Part shown: piece by piece, positions 16,276 to 26,446 of the stretch
Layout: each line of letters opens with the position of its first letter
How positions within the stretch are numbered: the stretch's first letter is position 1
Assembly: GCF_000376825.1 (NCBI RefSeq)
Contig: NZ_AQXW01000002.1
Span: forward strand, 62,001 to 126,000
Source: Demetria terragena DSM 11295
GTDB taxonomy: Bacteria; Actinomycetota; Actinomycetes; Actinomycetales; Dermatophilaceae
Direction: 5' to 3'
DNA length: 64,000 nt
The notes under the pieces: generated by a model
Told to the model about the DNA's origin: nothing
Databases searched by the model: none
The model's input: the letters and a program-made list of their open reading frames with translations, nothing else
Program-made: the position numbers and the translations under genes

Positions 16276-17508
16276 ATGAACGGCTACGACGCAACGTCGC
16301 GCGAGCGATGGGTACCTGAATCAGGAGACAGTCGGTTGCGGGGCGATTTTGCCCGTGACCGAGCACGACTGCTGCACTCGGCGGCCCTGCGCCGTCTCGG
16401 GCAGAAAACCCAGATGCATCAGCCGACCCGAGATGACTTCGTCCGCAACCGCCTGACGCACTCGCTGGAAGTCGCGCAGATCGGACGCGAGTTTGGTGCC
16501 GCTCTGGGGTGTGACGCCGATGTCGTGGACACCGCCTGCCTTGCGCATGACCTGGGTCATCCGCCGTTCGGGCACAACGGTGAGGCCGCACTGAATCGGC
16601 TGTCAGATCAGATCGGTGGCTTCGAAGGCAACGCCCAGACACTGCGCCTGCTATCTCGCCTGGAGGCCAAGCGAACCCATGATGATGGTCGGCCAGCGGG
16701 CCTAAACCTGACGCGCGCCGTGCTCGACGCCTCCATGAAGTACCCGTGGGGTCGCGGTGAAATCGACTCCAGTTCAAAGAAATTCGGGTTCTACGAGGTT
16801 GACCGTGAGGCCTTCACCTGGGTACGCCGAGGTGCTCCGCCAGATCACGTCGACCGGCCGTGCCTGGAGGCCCAGGTCATGGACTGGGCCGACGACGTGG
16901 CCTACTCGGTGCACGATGTCGAGGATGCGATTGCCTCTGGCATCTTGGATCCACGAGTGCTGCGTGATCCCGATACCGTCCGCACGATCGCCCAGGCGGC
17001 ACGCTCCTGGTACGGCTCGGATCAAGACGAGAATGAGCTCATGGAGGCCCTGGATCAGGCGCTCGTCGCGGGACGGATGCCCGCTACCCACGACGGCACC
17101 CGTAGCAGCCTCGCCGCCCTGAAGGATGCGACAAGTCGCTTCATTGGCCACTTCGTGCGCCAAGCCCACGACGCTACGCGGGAGCGCTTCGGCACTGGCC
17201 CGCTGACCCGCTTTGAGGCCGACGTCGTAATTCCTCCGATGGTGCGTGCAGAGTGCCTGATGTTGAAGTCGGTGAGCGCACGATTTGTGCTCATGGACGA
17301 GCAGCGTGGGTCGCTCCTCGGCCACCAGCGGGGCATCTTGGACGCGCTATACGCGGTCTATCTCGCGCATCCTGACCGGCTCGACCCGTTGTACTTGCAG
17401 GATTTCCAGGACGCCGCCGACGACAGCGCTCGCGAGCGCGTTGTCATCGATCAGATTGCCTCGCTCACCGATGGTCGGGCCCTCGTTCTGGCTGAACGCT
17501 GGACCTGA
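16276..17508 (+). CDS. dgt: Deoxyguanosinetriphosphate triphosphohydrolase
   Basis: A 410-residue HD-domain dNTPase that removes triphosphate from dGTP and helps balance deoxynucleotide pools. The HD metal site is clear: His62 in THSLEVAQIG, the His91-Asp92 pair in LAHDLGHPPFGHNGEAAL, and a later Asp in WADDVAYSVHDVEDA. The N-terminal SARLLHSAALRRLGQKTQ-type block (here RARLLHSAALRRLGQKTQ) is conserved in the family, and length and order match the actinobacterial enzyme. It starts with ATG at 16276. It precedes a nitronate monooxygenase gene and dnaG, and the dgt-dnaG neighbourhood is common in actinobacteria. Confidence 0.94.
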   Translation: MNGYDATSRERWVPESGDSRLRGDFARDRARLLHSAALRRLGQKTQMHQPTRDDFVRNRLTHSLEVAQIGREFGAALGCDADVVDTACLAHDLGHPPFGHNGEAALNRLSDQIGGFEGNAQTLRLLSRLEAKRTHDDGRPAGLNLTRAVLDASMKYPWGRGEIDSSSKKFGFYEVDREAFTWVRRGAPPDHVDRPCLEAQVMDWADDVAYSVHDVEDAIASGILDPRVLRDPDTVRTIAQAARSWYGSDQDENELMEALDQALVAGRMPATHDGTRSSLAALKDATSRFIGHFVRQAHDATRERFGTGPLTRFEADVVIPPMVRAECLMLKSVSARFVLMDEQRGSLLGHQRGILDALYAVYLAHPDRLDPLYLQDFQDAADDSARERVVIDQIASLTDGRALVLAERWT

Positions 17509-17524
17509 GTTCTAGGGTCACACC

Positions 17525-18544
17525 ATGGATTTCCGACGTCTCACCAGTCCGATTATGGCCGCGCCGATGGCCGGAGGTCCCTCAACACCGGAGCTCGTGG
17601 CCGCGGTGTGCCAGGCGGGTGGTTACGGCTACCTCGCGGCGGCGTACAAGTCGGTCGACGCTGTCAGAGAACAGATCCAGGCGACCCGTGCGCTGACGGC
17701 AAAGCCCTTTGGTGTCAACGTTTTTGTCCCCGCGGTGCTGGACTCCGTACGCCAGTCCGCGGCCGTACGCGCCTATGCCGAACGCCTCGAGTCCTACGCC
17801 GTGAAGTGGGACGTCACCATGCCCGAGCCCTGGTGGGCCGACACAGACAGCTTCGCCGAGAAGATCGATCTGTTGGTGGCCGACCCGGTCGATGGAGTGT
17901 CGTTCACCTTCGGTCTGCCGGGACGATCGGTGATTGATCGTCTGCACGCGGTTGGAACATCGGTCACGATCACGGTGACGGACCTCGCCGAGGCCCGGGC
18001 CGCGGTGGCGCAAGGGGCCGACGTGCTGTGTGCGCAGGGCTGTGAGGCTGGCGGACACCGCAGCACCCATCAGGTGGAGGCGCGACCCAACGAGATGACC
18101 ACCCTGGCCCTGGTGCAGGCGCTGCACAGTGAATTTTCCTGCCCGCTGATCGCTGCCGGGGGAATCACTAGCGCCGAGGAAGTAGTGGCGGTATGCCGCG
18201 CCGGGGCGGCCGCTGCACAGGTCGGCACTATGTTCCTGTTGACCGACCAGGCCGGAACGAGTGCGGCGCATCGTGCTGGCCTGCAGGATCCCGATCTGAG
18301 TGAACTCGTGGTCACCCGGGCGTTCTCGGGCCGGCCGGCCCGAGGCCTGAGGAACGCTTTTGTCGCTGCCGAGGATGCTCATGCTCCGTCGGTCTTCCCG
18401 GTGGTCGACCAGTTGACTAAGCCACTTCGGGCCGCAGCCGCCAGCCGCGGCGACCACCAACACGTCAGTTTGTGGGCCGGGAACGGGTGGCGCCGGGCAG
18501 CGGTTGGGTCGGCGGCCGCAGTCGTCGGGGACCTGACTCCCTAG
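17525..18544 (+). CDS. Nitronate monooxygenase family FMN enzyme
   Basis: A 339-residue FMN-dependent TIM-barrel of the nitronate monooxygenase (2-nitropropane dioxygenase) family. The opening LTSPIMAAPMAGGPSTPELVAAVCQAGGYGYLAA, the KPFGVNVFVP strand, the GADVLCAQGCEAGGHRS phosphate-binding loop and IAAGGITSAEEVVAVCRAGAAAAQVGT are all in family order. These enzymes oxidise alkyl nitronates such as propionate-3-nitronate, but many members have no tested substrate. The gene sits between dgt and dnaG in the same orientation, 16 bases after dgt, probably cotranscribed. Confidence 0.9.
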   Translation: MDFRRLTSPIMAAPMAGGPSTPELVAAVCQAGGYGYLAAAYKSVDAVREQIQATRALTAKPFGVNVFVPAVLDSVRQSAAVRAYAERLESYAVKWDVTMPEPWWADTDSFAEKIDLLVADPVDGVSFTFGLPGRSVIDRLHAVGTSVTITVTDLAEARAAVAQGADVLCAQGCEAGGHRSTHQVEARPNEMTTLALVQALHSEFSCPLIAAGGITSAEEVVAVCRAGAAAAQVGTMFLLTDQAGTSAAHRAGLQDPDLSELVVTRAFSGRPARGLRNAFVAAEDAHAPSVFPVVDQLTKPLRAAAASRGDHQHVSLWAGNGWRRAAVGSAAAVVGDLTP

Positions 18545-18570
18545 ACTCGCACCGTCGAGAGGAGGCTCCC

Positions 18571-20469
18571 ATGGCTGGACTAATCAAGGCTGAAGACATT
18601 GCGCTGGTCAAGGAGCGCGCATCTCTTGAGGACGTCGTACGCGAGCACGTGACGTTGCGGGCTGCCGGCCCCGGCTCACTCAAGGGCCTCTGCCCCTTCC
18701 ACGATGAGAAGAGCCCATCGTTCAACATCAGGCCCGCCGTCGGCGCGTATCACTGCTTCGGGTGTGGCGAGGGCGGCGATGTCATCGAGTTCGTGATGAA
18801 GGTCGAGCATCTGTCCTTCTCGGAGGCCGTCGAGAGACTGGCGGCCAAGGTCGGACTCGAGCTTCATTACGAGGATGGTCAACGTCCGCGGGAAGAGTCC
18901 CTTGGCCGACGTTCCCGGCTCATCGAAGCGCATCGGGTCGCGGAGGAGTTCTACGCCGAGCAGTTGCTTGCTCCAGGTGAGGCGCGTACCGCACGAGATT
19001 TCCTGCGGGGCAAGGGTTTTGACGGCAAAGCGGCGCAGGCATTCGGTGTCGGCTATGCCCCGCGAGGCATGGATGTCCTCGCGGCACACCTTCGCGACAA
19101 AGGTTTCAGCGCGGACGAGATGGTGACCTCAGGGTTGGCAGGTCGCAGCCAACGGGGGAGCCTCTACGACCGCTTCCGGGGACGGGTGGTGTGGCCGATT
19201 CGCGACATCACCGGCGACACGGTCGGCTTCGGTGCGCGACGACTCTTTGAGGATGACCGCATCGAGGCGAAGTACCTCAATACGTCCGAGACGCCGATCT
19301 ATAAGAAGACCCACGTGCTGTACGGCCTCGATCTGGCCAAGCGCGATATGGCGCGGGATCGCAAGGCCGTGGTGGTGGAGGGCTATACCGACGTGATGGC
19401 ATGCCACCTTGCTGGCGTCCCTTACGCCGTGGCGACGTGTGGCACGGCCTTTGGCATCGATCACATCAAGTTGCTGCGGCGAATTCTGCGGGACGAAGCC
19501 GATCGAGAGCCAGCGCGCGTCGTCTTTACCTTCGATGGCGACGCGGCCGGACAGAAGGCCGCAATGAAGGCCTTTGGCGAAGATCAACAATGGGCATCGC
19601 AGTCCTTTGTTGCGGTGGCACCCGGAGGGCAAGATCCGTGCGACCTGCGGCTGAGCGCTGGTGACGCGGCGGTCAAGAACCTGGTCGACGAGGCCGTGCC
19701 AATGTTTGAGTTCGCGGTCCGAACCACGCTTGATCGCTTTGACCTGGACCGGCCTGAAGGCCGGGTGCAGGCGATGCGGGCGGTCGCACCCATCATCAGC
19801 AGCATCCGTGATCGTTCGCTGCGCCCTGAATACGCCCGCAGTGTTGCGGGATGGCTTGGCGTCGATGTCGACCAGCTGTCCCGGGAGATCGCGCGCGCTC
19901 CACGATCCACCGCTCGGGCGGGCACACCTGAGAAGAACAGTCCCGGTCCGGATTCGGGTGCTGAGCAGGCGAGCGGGGCGTCCACCTACCCGGCTCCTGA
20001 TCTGCGCGACCCCATCGTGCTTCTCGAACGTCAGATGCTGCAGGTCCTACTTCAGCACCCGGCAGCAGTGGGCGATCAGTGGAAAGCACTTGAATCCGAA
20101 GGGTTTTCAGCACCTGCACTGCGCGCGGTCCTGGATGCGGTCGCCGCCGCCGGTGGGCCATCCGCAGCACAGTCCTCAGGGGCTTGGACCGCGGCCGTTG
20201 CGACGGCAGCGCCAGAGGCCGTCCGAGGTCTGGTGCGTGAGCTGGCTGTGGCTCCGATTCCTGCGACGCTCGACGACACGGGTCGGCCAGACCAGCGCTA
20301 CGTCGACTCGCTGGTGCGTCGCGTACAGGAGATGCTGCTGACCCGGCGCATCGGCGACACCATGAGCGCACTCCGCCGGCACGCGGACGATGAGGCCGCA
20401 GCGCGGGCAGCTTCCGTCGAGCTCACCCGGCTGCAGCGTGAACTTGCGAACTTGCGGGCCCAGTACTAA
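18571..20469 (+). CDS. dnaG: DNA primase
   Basis: A 632-residue primase that synthesises RNA primers at the replication fork with DnaB helicase. The CHC2 zinc finger is Cys41-x2-His44 with Cys62-x2-Cys65. The core primase domain follows with FGVGYAPRG and LYDRFRGRVVWPIRD. The Toprim domain shows VVVEGYTDVMACH with the catalytic Glu and FTFDGDAAGQKA with the metal-binding Asp. The C-terminal about 150 residues are the helicase-binding region, reached through a proline- and alanine-rich linker near residue 450. The ATG at 18571 has a strong GAGAGGAGG ribosome site. Confidence 0.96.
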   Translation: MAGLIKAEDIALVKERASLEDVVREHVTLRAAGPGSLKGLCPFHDEKSPSFNIRPAVGAYHCFGCGEGGDVIEFVMKVEHLSFSEAVERLAAKVGLELHYEDGQRPREESLGRRSRLIEAHRVAEEFYAEQLLAPGEARTARDFLRGKGFDGKAAQAFGVGYAPRGMDVLAAHLRDKGFSADEMVTSGLAGRSQRGSLYDRFRGRVVWPIRDITGDTVGFGARRLFEDDRIEAKYLNTSETPIYKKTHVLYGLDLAKRDMARDRKAVVVEGYTDVMACHLAGVPYAVATCGTAFGIDHIKLLRRILRDEADREPARVVFTFDGDAAGQKAAMKAFGEDQQWASQSFVAVAPGGQDPCDLRLSAGDAAVKNLVDEAVPMFEFAVRTTLDRFDLDRPEGRVQAMRAVAPIISSIRDRSLRPEYARSVAGWLGVDVDQLSREIARAPRSTARAGTPEKNSPGPDSGAEQASGASTYPAPDLRDPIVLLERQMLQVLLQHPAAVGDQWKALESEGFSAPALRAVLDAVAAAGGPSAAQSSGAWTAAVATAAPEAVRGLVRELAVAPIPATLDDTGRPDQRYVDSLVRRVQEMLLTRRIGDTMSALRRHADDEAAARAASVELTRLQRELANLRAQY

Positions 20470-20507
20470 CGGCGTGACTTCCGCCGGGGACGGTTAATGT
20501 CGTCTCT

Positions 20508-22586
20508 ATGAGCACACCGAGCACGGCTGATGAATCTCAGGTGGGGACCACCGACACCAAGCCAGAGATCAACTGGATGGTGTTTGGCGTCTCGGCCGGC
20601 CTCGTGCTGGTCTTCGCCGTCGTCACGCTCGCCATGCCGACTCAGGCCGCCGCAGCCATCGCCAATGTGGTGACCTGGATTACCGACTGGTTCGGGTGGT
20701 GGTATTTCGCGCTGGCCGCGGTGTTCGTCATCTTCGTCCTCGTCGTCGCGCTGTCGCGGTTCGGCAGTTACCGACTCGGACCAGAGGAGTCGCGGCCCGA
20801 ATACAACCTGTTCACCTGGACCGCGATGCTCTTCGCCGCGGGTATCGGTATCGACTTGATGTTCTTCTCGGTGGCTGAACCGGTGAGTCACTGGCTGGAG
20901 CCGCCAGTCGGCAAGGGACAGACCAACGATGCGGCTCGCGAGGCCGTCGAATGGACGCTCTTTCACTACGGCATTACCGGTTGGGCGATGTATGCCCTCA
21001 TGGGAATGGCGCTGGCGTACTTTGCTTTTCGGCACAACATGCCCTTGGCAATCCGATCCGCCCTGGCGCCGGTCTTCGGTCGCCGCGTCGAGGGCCGCTT
21101 CGGTGATGTCGTCGACATCGCGGCCGTGCTCGGTACGATCTTCGGTATTGCGACCTCGCTGGGGATCGGCATTGTCCAGCTCAACTACGGGCTCAACGTC
21201 ATGTTCGACATCCCGACGGGCAAGGCCGCGCAGATCGGGCTGATCGTATTGTCCGTCGTGCTGGGCACCATCTCGGCCACGACCGGGATCGACAAAGGTA
21301 TCCGTCGGCTATCCGAACTGAACGTGCTCCTGTCGCTCGCGTTGCTGCTGTGGGTGCTCTTCAGTGGCAACACGACGTTCCTGCTCAACGGCCTGGTAAT
21401 GAACACCGGCGACTACCTGTCTGGTTTCCCCAGCATGGCGATGGACACCATGGCCTGGGATGCGCCGGTCGACTGGATCAACGGCTGGACCCTGTTCTTC
21501 TGGGCCTGGTGGATCGCGTGGGCGCCCTTCGTCGGGCTCTTCCTCGCACGCATCTCCCGGGGGCGCACGATCCGACAGTTCGTCCTCGGCGTGCTGAGCA
21601 TCCCGTTCTTGTTCATCCTGTTGTGGGTCTCGATCTTCGGCAACAGTGCTCTCACCACGGCACGGGACGACAAGACGTTCGCTGATGCCACCTACAACAC
21701 CCCCGAGGTCGGTTTCTATACGCTGCTCGAGACCTATCCGTGGGCACCGCTGGTCGTCGGCGTGGCCACGCTGACGGGTCTGCTGTTCTATGTGACCAGT
21801 GCCGATTCAGGTGCCCTGGTCATGGGCAACTTCACGTCGCGGTTGACGCACCCGATGCAGGACTGCTCCAAGGGCGTACGCGTCTTCTGGTCAGTGGCCA
21901 TCGGCGTCCTGACCCTGAGCATGCTCTTTGCCGGAGGCGACGCCGGATCGATCGTCACCCTGCAGAACGCGACCATCATCATGGGTCTGCCATTCTCGTT
22001 CGTGCTGGCGCTCGTCATGTTCGGAATGTGGCGCAAGTTGCGGCAGGAGTCCTTCAAGACCGATGCCTTGCGTCCTTCTCTTCGTGCCGCACTCGCATCC
22101 GGTCGGATGCAGGACAGCCCAGACTGGAAGCAGCGTCTGGCGCGCCTGGCGGTCTTCCCTGGGGCTAAGGCCACCCAGCGGTTCCTTGATGAACGAGTCG
22201 AGCCTGCACTGGAATCGGTGGCCGCCGAACTGGCGACGACTGACATGCCGGCTGTCGTCGGTCGCACCTCGGAGCCTGGGTCTGACCTGGACTCCGTAGA
22301 ACTGCGGATTGATCTCGGTGGTGAAGGTGACTTCCGCTATCGCGTCACGCCGATCGCGGCGCCGACCCCGTCCTTCGCGACATACCGGGCTGGGGAATCC
22401 GTTGACCGGTACTACCGTTGCGAGGTGTGCCTGAACGAGGGCAGTGAGGGTTACCACATCAACGGCTACACGCGGGAGCAAATCATCGGGGACGTGCTGG
22501 ATCAGTACGAAATGCACCTGTCCTACCTGCATGCCTACCAGCAGCACGTCGACCACAACACTGAAGAGTCCGAGGAGACGGTGTGA
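20508..22586 (+). CDS. betT: BCCT family choline transporter BetT-like
   Basis: A 692-residue betaine/choline/carnitine transporter. About 12 membrane segments span residues 22-520. The TM3-type glycine motif reads FAAGIGIDLMFFSVAEPV, the form found in proton-coupled BetT choline importers, and the TM8 signature FFWAWWIAWAPFVGLFLARISRG is intact with its tryptophans. A long cytosolic C-terminal region of about 170 residues, as in BetT, ends the protein and probably senses osmotic stress. It imports choline for betB and betA, which follow directly; its stop codon overlaps the betB start. It begins 38 bases after dnaG. Confidence 0.93.
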   Translation: MSTPSTADESQVGTTDTKPEINWMVFGVSAGLVLVFAVVTLAMPTQAAAAIANVVTWITDWFGWWYFALAAVFVIFVLVVALSRFGSYRLGPEESRPEYNLFTWTAMLFAAGIGIDLMFFSVAEPVSHWLEPPVGKGQTNDAAREAVEWTLFHYGITGWAMYALMGMALAYFAFRHNMPLAIRSALAPVFGRRVEGRFGDVVDIAAVLGTIFGIATSLGIGIVQLNYGLNVMFDIPTGKAAQIGLIVLSVVLGTISATTGIDKGIRRLSELNVLLSLALLLWVLFSGNTTFLLNGLVMNTGDYLSGFPSMAMDTMAWDAPVDWINGWTLFFWAWWIAWAPFVGLFLARISRGRTIRQFVLGVLSIPFLFILLWVSIFGNSALTTARDDKTFADATYNTPEVGFYTLLETYPWAPLVVGVATLTGLLFYVTSADSGALVMGNFTSRLTHPMQDCSKGVRVFWSVAIGVLTLSMLFAGGDAGSIVTLQNATIIMGLPFSFVLALVMFGMWRKLRQESFKTDALRPSLRAALASGRMQDSPDWKQRLARLAVFPGAKATQRFLDERVEPALESVAAELATTDMPAVVGRTSEPGSDLDSVELRIDLGGEGDFRYRVTPIAAPTPSFATYRAGESVDRYYRCEVCLNEGSEGYHINGYTREQIIGDVLDQYEMHLSYLHAYQQHVDHNTEESEETV

Positions 22587-24097
22587 GTATGTCCAGTCCG
22601 CACAGCTTGTTCATCAACGGCGAGTGGGTGGCCGCAGCGGATGGCGGCACTCGTGAGATCCGTTGTCCCGCAGACGGAACGCTCGTGGCAACTGTCTCGG
22701 AGGGGACTGCCGTTGACACCGAACGCGCCATCGCTGCCGCTCGGGCGGCGCACGACTCCGGAGTCTGGTCCGCTGTCCCTGCGGCGACTCGCGGCGCGCT
22801 CGTCATCGAGGTTGCTCGCATCATTCGGGAGCGACGGGACGAATTCGCGAAGGCGGAGACCCTCGACACGGGTAAGCGTCCGATGGAGTCCGAGGTCGAC
22901 ATGGACGACATCGCCAACTGCTTCGACTACTTCGGCCGCCTTGCCGGGCAGGACAGCGGCCGAGTGGTCGATGCGGGAAGCCCGGACGTGGCCTCGCGCA
23001 TCGTGCACGAACCTGTCGGGGTATGTGCGCTCATCACGCCCTGGAACTATCCCCTTCTGCAGGCGGCGTGGAAGGTCGCACCGGCGCTGGTTGCCGGAAA
23101 TACCTTTGTGCTCAAGCCTTCTGAGCTGACACCGCACACTTCCATGCTGCTGATGGAGGCGCTCGCGGCAGCCGGTCTTCCTGCTGGGGTGGGCAACCTG
23201 ATCTTGGGTGCTGGTGCCTCGGCGGGCGCGCCCCTGTCGGAGCATCCCGACGTCGACATGGTGTCGTTCACGGGTGGTCTGGAGACCGGGCGTCGAATCG
23301 GCGCAACGGCCATGGCCACCGTCAAAAAGGTCGCGCTGGAGCTCGGCGGCAAGAACCCCAATGTGGTCTTCGCCGACGCCTGTGACACCGACGATCGGTT
23401 TGATGCAGCAGTCGACAACGCCCTCAACGCGGCCTTCCTACACTCGGGTCAGGTGTGTTCGGCCGGCGCGCGCTTGGTGATCGAGGAGTCGGTTAAGGAC
23501 CGCTTCGTCGACGAGCTGGTACGCCGCGCGCAGGCCATCATGGTGGGCCTGCCTTACGACGCGGCCACCGAGACTGGCCCATTGATCTCGGCCGACCATC
23601 GGGACAAGGTGCATGCCTATGTGCAGCGCGCGGTCGAGCAGGGCGCAACGTTGCGGTGTGGCGGTGAGTTCGGTTCCGGTGACCTGGGGGCGGGCAGCCT
23701 CGACGAGGGATGGTTTTACCTCCCGACCGTTCTGGACAACGTCACCCGCGACATGGATTGCGCGCACGACGAGGCCTTTGGTCCGACCGTCACCGTGGAG
23801 ACCTTCACCACCGAGGATGAGGCAGTAGGTATCGCCAACGACACGGTCTACGGGCTGGCTGGCGCCGTGTGGAGCGGTGACAGCGCCCGCGCTCAGCGGG
23901 TTGCTGCGCGGCTGCGGCATGGGACGGTCTGGATCAACGAATTCGGGCCGTACCTCCCGCAGGCCGAATGGGGTGGCTTCGGGTACTCCGGCTTCGGGCG
24001 CGAGCTGGGACCAACCGGTCTGGCCGAGTACCAAGAGCACAAGCATGTTTATGAGAATCTGCGTCCGGCTGTCACCGGTTGGTTCGCTCAGCGTTGA
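22583..24097 (+). CDS. betB: Betaine-aldehyde dehydrogenase
   Basis: A 504-residue NAD(P)-dependent aldehyde dehydrogenase. The catalytic cysteine is Cys292 in HSGQVCSAG, and the general base glutamate is in VALELGGKNPN. The cofactor region has TPWNYPLLQAAWKVAPALVAGN and SFTGGLETGRRIG. Position between a BetT-like transporter and a choline dehydrogenase supports oxidation of betaine aldehyde to glycine betaine. The GTG at 22583 overlaps the betT stop codon; an in-frame ATG two codons later is an equal alternative, since a GAGGAG purine stretch precedes both. Confidence 0.93.
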   Translation: MSMSSPHSLFINGEWVAAADGGTREIRCPADGTLVATVSEGTAVDTERAIAAARAAHDSGVWSAVPAATRGALVIEVARIIRERRDEFAKAETLDTGKRPMESEVDMDDIANCFDYFGRLAGQDSGRVVDAGSPDVASRIVHEPVGVCALITPWNYPLLQAAWKVAPALVAGNTFVLKPSELTPHTSMLLMEALAAAGLPAGVGNLILGAGASAGAPLSEHPDVDMVSFTGGLETGRRIGATAMATVKKVALELGGKNPNVVFADACDTDDRFDAAVDNALNAAFLHSGQVCSAGARLVIEESVKDRFVDELVRRAQAIMVGLPYDAATETGPLISADHRDKVHAYVQRAVEQGATLRCGGEFGSGDLGAGSLDEGWFYLPTVLDNVTRDMDCAHDEAFGPTVTVETFTTEDEAVGIANDTVYGLAGAVWSGDSARAQRVAARLRHGTVWINEFGPYLPQAEWGGFGYSGFGRELGPTGLAEYQEHKHVYENLRPAVTGWFAQR

Positions 24098-24108
24098 GAG
24101 GAGATCCG

Positions 24109-25674
24109 TTGACTCACCACACTTTTGACTACGTCATCGTTGGGGGCGGCTCCGCGGGCGCAGCCGTTGCGGCCCGCCTGTCCGAGGACCCCGGCGTGAC
24201 GGTGGCGCTTCTAGAGGCTGGGCCCACCGATGTCGATAAAGACGTCATCCTCCAACTGAACCGATGGATGGAGTTGCTCGAGTCCGGATATGACTGGGAT
24301 TACCCGATCGAGCCGCAGGAGAACGGAAACTCCTTCATGCGGCATGCGCGGGCCAAGGTGCTCGGCGGCTGCTCATCGCATAACTCGTGCATCGCGTTCT
24401 GGCCACCTGTCGAGGACCTGGACGGCTGGGAGAGCGAACACGGTTGCCAGGGTTGGGGATCCGAGCACACCCTTCCCTTGGTCAAGCGCCTAGAGACGAA
24501 TGCGGACGGTGGGGAGAACCACGGCTCCGACGGACCGGTTCACCTGATGACTATTCCGCCACACGACCCGTGCGGCGTAGCCCTGCTCGATGCGTGTGAG
24601 CAGGCAGGGCTCCCGCGGGCGACCTTTAACACGGGAACCACCGTGGTCAACGGTGCCAACTTCTTTCAGGTCAACCGCAAGGCCGACGGCACCCGGTCAT
24701 CCTCCTCGGTCAGTTACTTGCACCCCATTCTGGAGCGCGAGAACCTCACTGTTCTTACCGACTCGTGGGCCCGTGAGCTGACTTTCGATGAGTCCGGCGA
24801 GCAGCCGCGGTGCACCGGAGTATCGGTGGTAGACAACGCTTTTGGGAAGGCCCGGACGATCTCGGCCACACGGGAGGTGGTGGTCTCGTGTGGGGCGATC
24901 GACACCCCGAAGTTGTTGATGTTGTCAGGGATTGGTCCACGTGAGCATCTCCGCGAAGTCGGCGTGGACGTACGCGTAGACGCGCCGGGAGTGGGAGAAC
25001 ACCTGCAGGATCACCCCGAGGGCGTGATCCAGTGGGAGGCTACTCAGCCGATGATCACCGAGGGCTACCAATGGTGGGAGATTGGAGTCTTCGCCACGAC
25101 TACTGACGGTTTGGACCGGCCAGACCTGATGATGCACTACGGGGCAGTGCCCTTTGACATGCACACGGTGCGCCAGGGTTACCCGACCAGTGATAACGCA
25201 TTCTGCTTGACTCCGAACGTGACTCACGCGCGCTCGCGCGGCACGGTTCGGTTGCGCTCCCGCGACTTTCGCGACAAGCCCAAGGTCGACCCGCGTTACT
25301 TCACGGATGCCGAGGGCCACGACATGCGGGTGATGATCGCTGGTATCCGTAAGGCTCGCGAGATCGTGTCGCAGCCGGCGCTCGCGCAGTGGCGAGGGCG
25401 TGAGCTCTACCCCGGCGAGGAGACGCAGACCGATGAGGAACTCGCGGATTATGTGCGGCGCACGCACAACACCGTCTATCACCCGGTCGGCACGGTGCGC
25501 ATGGGCGCGGCAGACGATGACCAGTCACCGTTGGACCCGCAACTGCGTGTCAAGGGCGTGGTAGGCCTCCGTGTCGCGGACGCCTCGGTGTTCCCCGAGC
25601 ACACGACAGTCAACCCCAACATCACGGTGATGATGGTGGGGGAGAAGTGCGCCGACCTGATCCGAGGGACCTGA
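24109..25674 (+). CDS. betA: Choline dehydrogenase (GMC oxidoreductase)
   Basis: A 521-residue FAD-dependent glucose-methanol-choline oxidoreductase that oxidises choline to betaine aldehyde. The N-terminal FAD motif is FDYVIVGGGSAGAAVAARL, followed by LEAGP, and the GMC signature region GGCSSHNSCIAFWPP lies near residue 90. The C-terminal active-site block carries NTVYHPVGTVRMG with its histidine and HTTVNPNITVMMVGEKCADLI. The start is a TTG at 24109, seven bases after GAGAGGAGA, because no ATG or GTG fits the conserved N-terminus without overlapping betB. It completes the betT-betB-betA operon; no BetI-type repressor is present. Confidence 0.93.
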   Translation: MTHHTFDYVIVGGGSAGAAVAARLSEDPGVTVALLEAGPTDVDKDVILQLNRWMELLESGYDWDYPIEPQENGNSFMRHARAKVLGGCSSHNSCIAFWPPVEDLDGWESEHGCQGWGSEHTLPLVKRLETNADGGENHGSDGPVHLMTIPPHDPCGVALLDACEQAGLPRATFNTGTTVVNGANFFQVNRKADGTRSSSSVSYLHPILERENLTVLTDSWARELTFDESGEQPRCTGVSVVDNAFGKARTISATREVVVSCGAIDTPKLLMLSGIGPREHLREVGVDVRVDAPGVGEHLQDHPEGVIQWEATQPMITEGYQWWEIGVFATTTDGLDRPDLMMHYGAVPFDMHTVRQGYPTSDNAFCLTPNVTHARSRGTVRLRSRDFRDKPKVDPRYFTDAEGHDMRVMIAGIRKAREIVSQPALAQWRGRELYPGEETQTDEELADYVRRTHNTVYHPVGTVRMGAADDDQSPLDPQLRVKGVVGLRVADASVFPEHTTVNPNITVMMVGEKCADLIRGT

Positions 25675-25675
25675 C

Positions 25676-26446
25676 ATGGCGGCAGACTTGACGGGCTCGG
25701 GCATGACCCAAGAGGTTTACGAGGCGCGTCGGACGTCGTTCGAAGAAGGCGCTGCCGAGTACGAGCGCGTCCGTCCGGAATGGCCCGCAGAAACGCTGGC
25801 CTGGCTTCTCGGTGACCCGGGGGCGCCACGCGATGTCCTCGATATCGGTGCCGGCACCGGGAAGGCCACCCGCGTCCTGGCCGACCTCGGGCACCACGTC
25901 ACGGCTCTGGAGCCCGCGGCCGGAATGCGGGAAGTGTTGCAGGCGAGTGTGGCTCATCGCGCGGTCCAGGTCCTTCCAACTGGAGCGGAGTCGATTCCCT
26001 TGCCAGACAGCAGCATTGATGCCGCCGTCTGCCTCCAGGCGTGGCATTGGGTCGATCACGACATCGCTGGGCCTGAGGTGGCGCGTGTTCTGCGTCCTGG
26101 CGGCACATTCGGGCTGGCCTGGCACTCTCTGGATGTGCAGGTGCCGTGGGTTCGCGAGCTCCATGAGGTGACGTGTCGACCAGAAGCATCCGAGACAGCG
26201 TCCGATGAGGAGCCCCTCGACATCCCAGGGTTCGCGCCGGCGCACCCGGTGCGGCGTGCGTACATCATGCGGATCAGTCCCGAAGATCTGGCCGTGCAGG
26301 TGCGTTCGTGGTCGCACATCACGATCCATCCCGACAAAGAAGAGATCCTTGGGGATGTACGCACCTTGGGCCAGCGGGTGGCCGGAGACGATGGTCTTCT
26401 CGAGTTGCCCCACGTCACCACGTGCTTCCGGACACAGGTTCAGTGA
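25676..26446 (+). CDS. Class I SAM-dependent methyltransferase
   Basis: A 256-residue methyltransferase-fold protein. SAM-binding motif I is VLDIGAGTGKATRVLADLG, with the acidic residue of motif II in VTALEPAAGM. The motif IV region is SIDAAVCLQAWHWVD, and an ARVLRPGGTFGLAWHS strand follows. The substrate cannot be inferred; adjacency to betA is suggestive only because glycine betaine is a methylated compound, and there is no sequence match to glycine or sarcosine methyltransferases. It begins one base after betA stops and overlaps the next gene by one base (TGATG), so it is part of the bet transcript. Confidence 0.85.
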   Translation: MAADLTGSGMTQEVYEARRTSFEEGAAEYERVRPEWPAETLAWLLGDPGAPRDVLDIGAGTGKATRVLADLGHHVTALEPAAGMREVLQASVAHRAVQVLPTGAESIPLPDSSIDAAVCLQAWHWVDHDIAGPEVARVLRPGGTFGLAWHSLDVQVPWVRELHEVTCRPEASETASDEEPLDIPGFAPAHPVRRAYIMRISPEDLAVQVRSWSHITIHPDKEEILGDVRTLGQRVAGDDGLLELPHVTTCFRTQVQ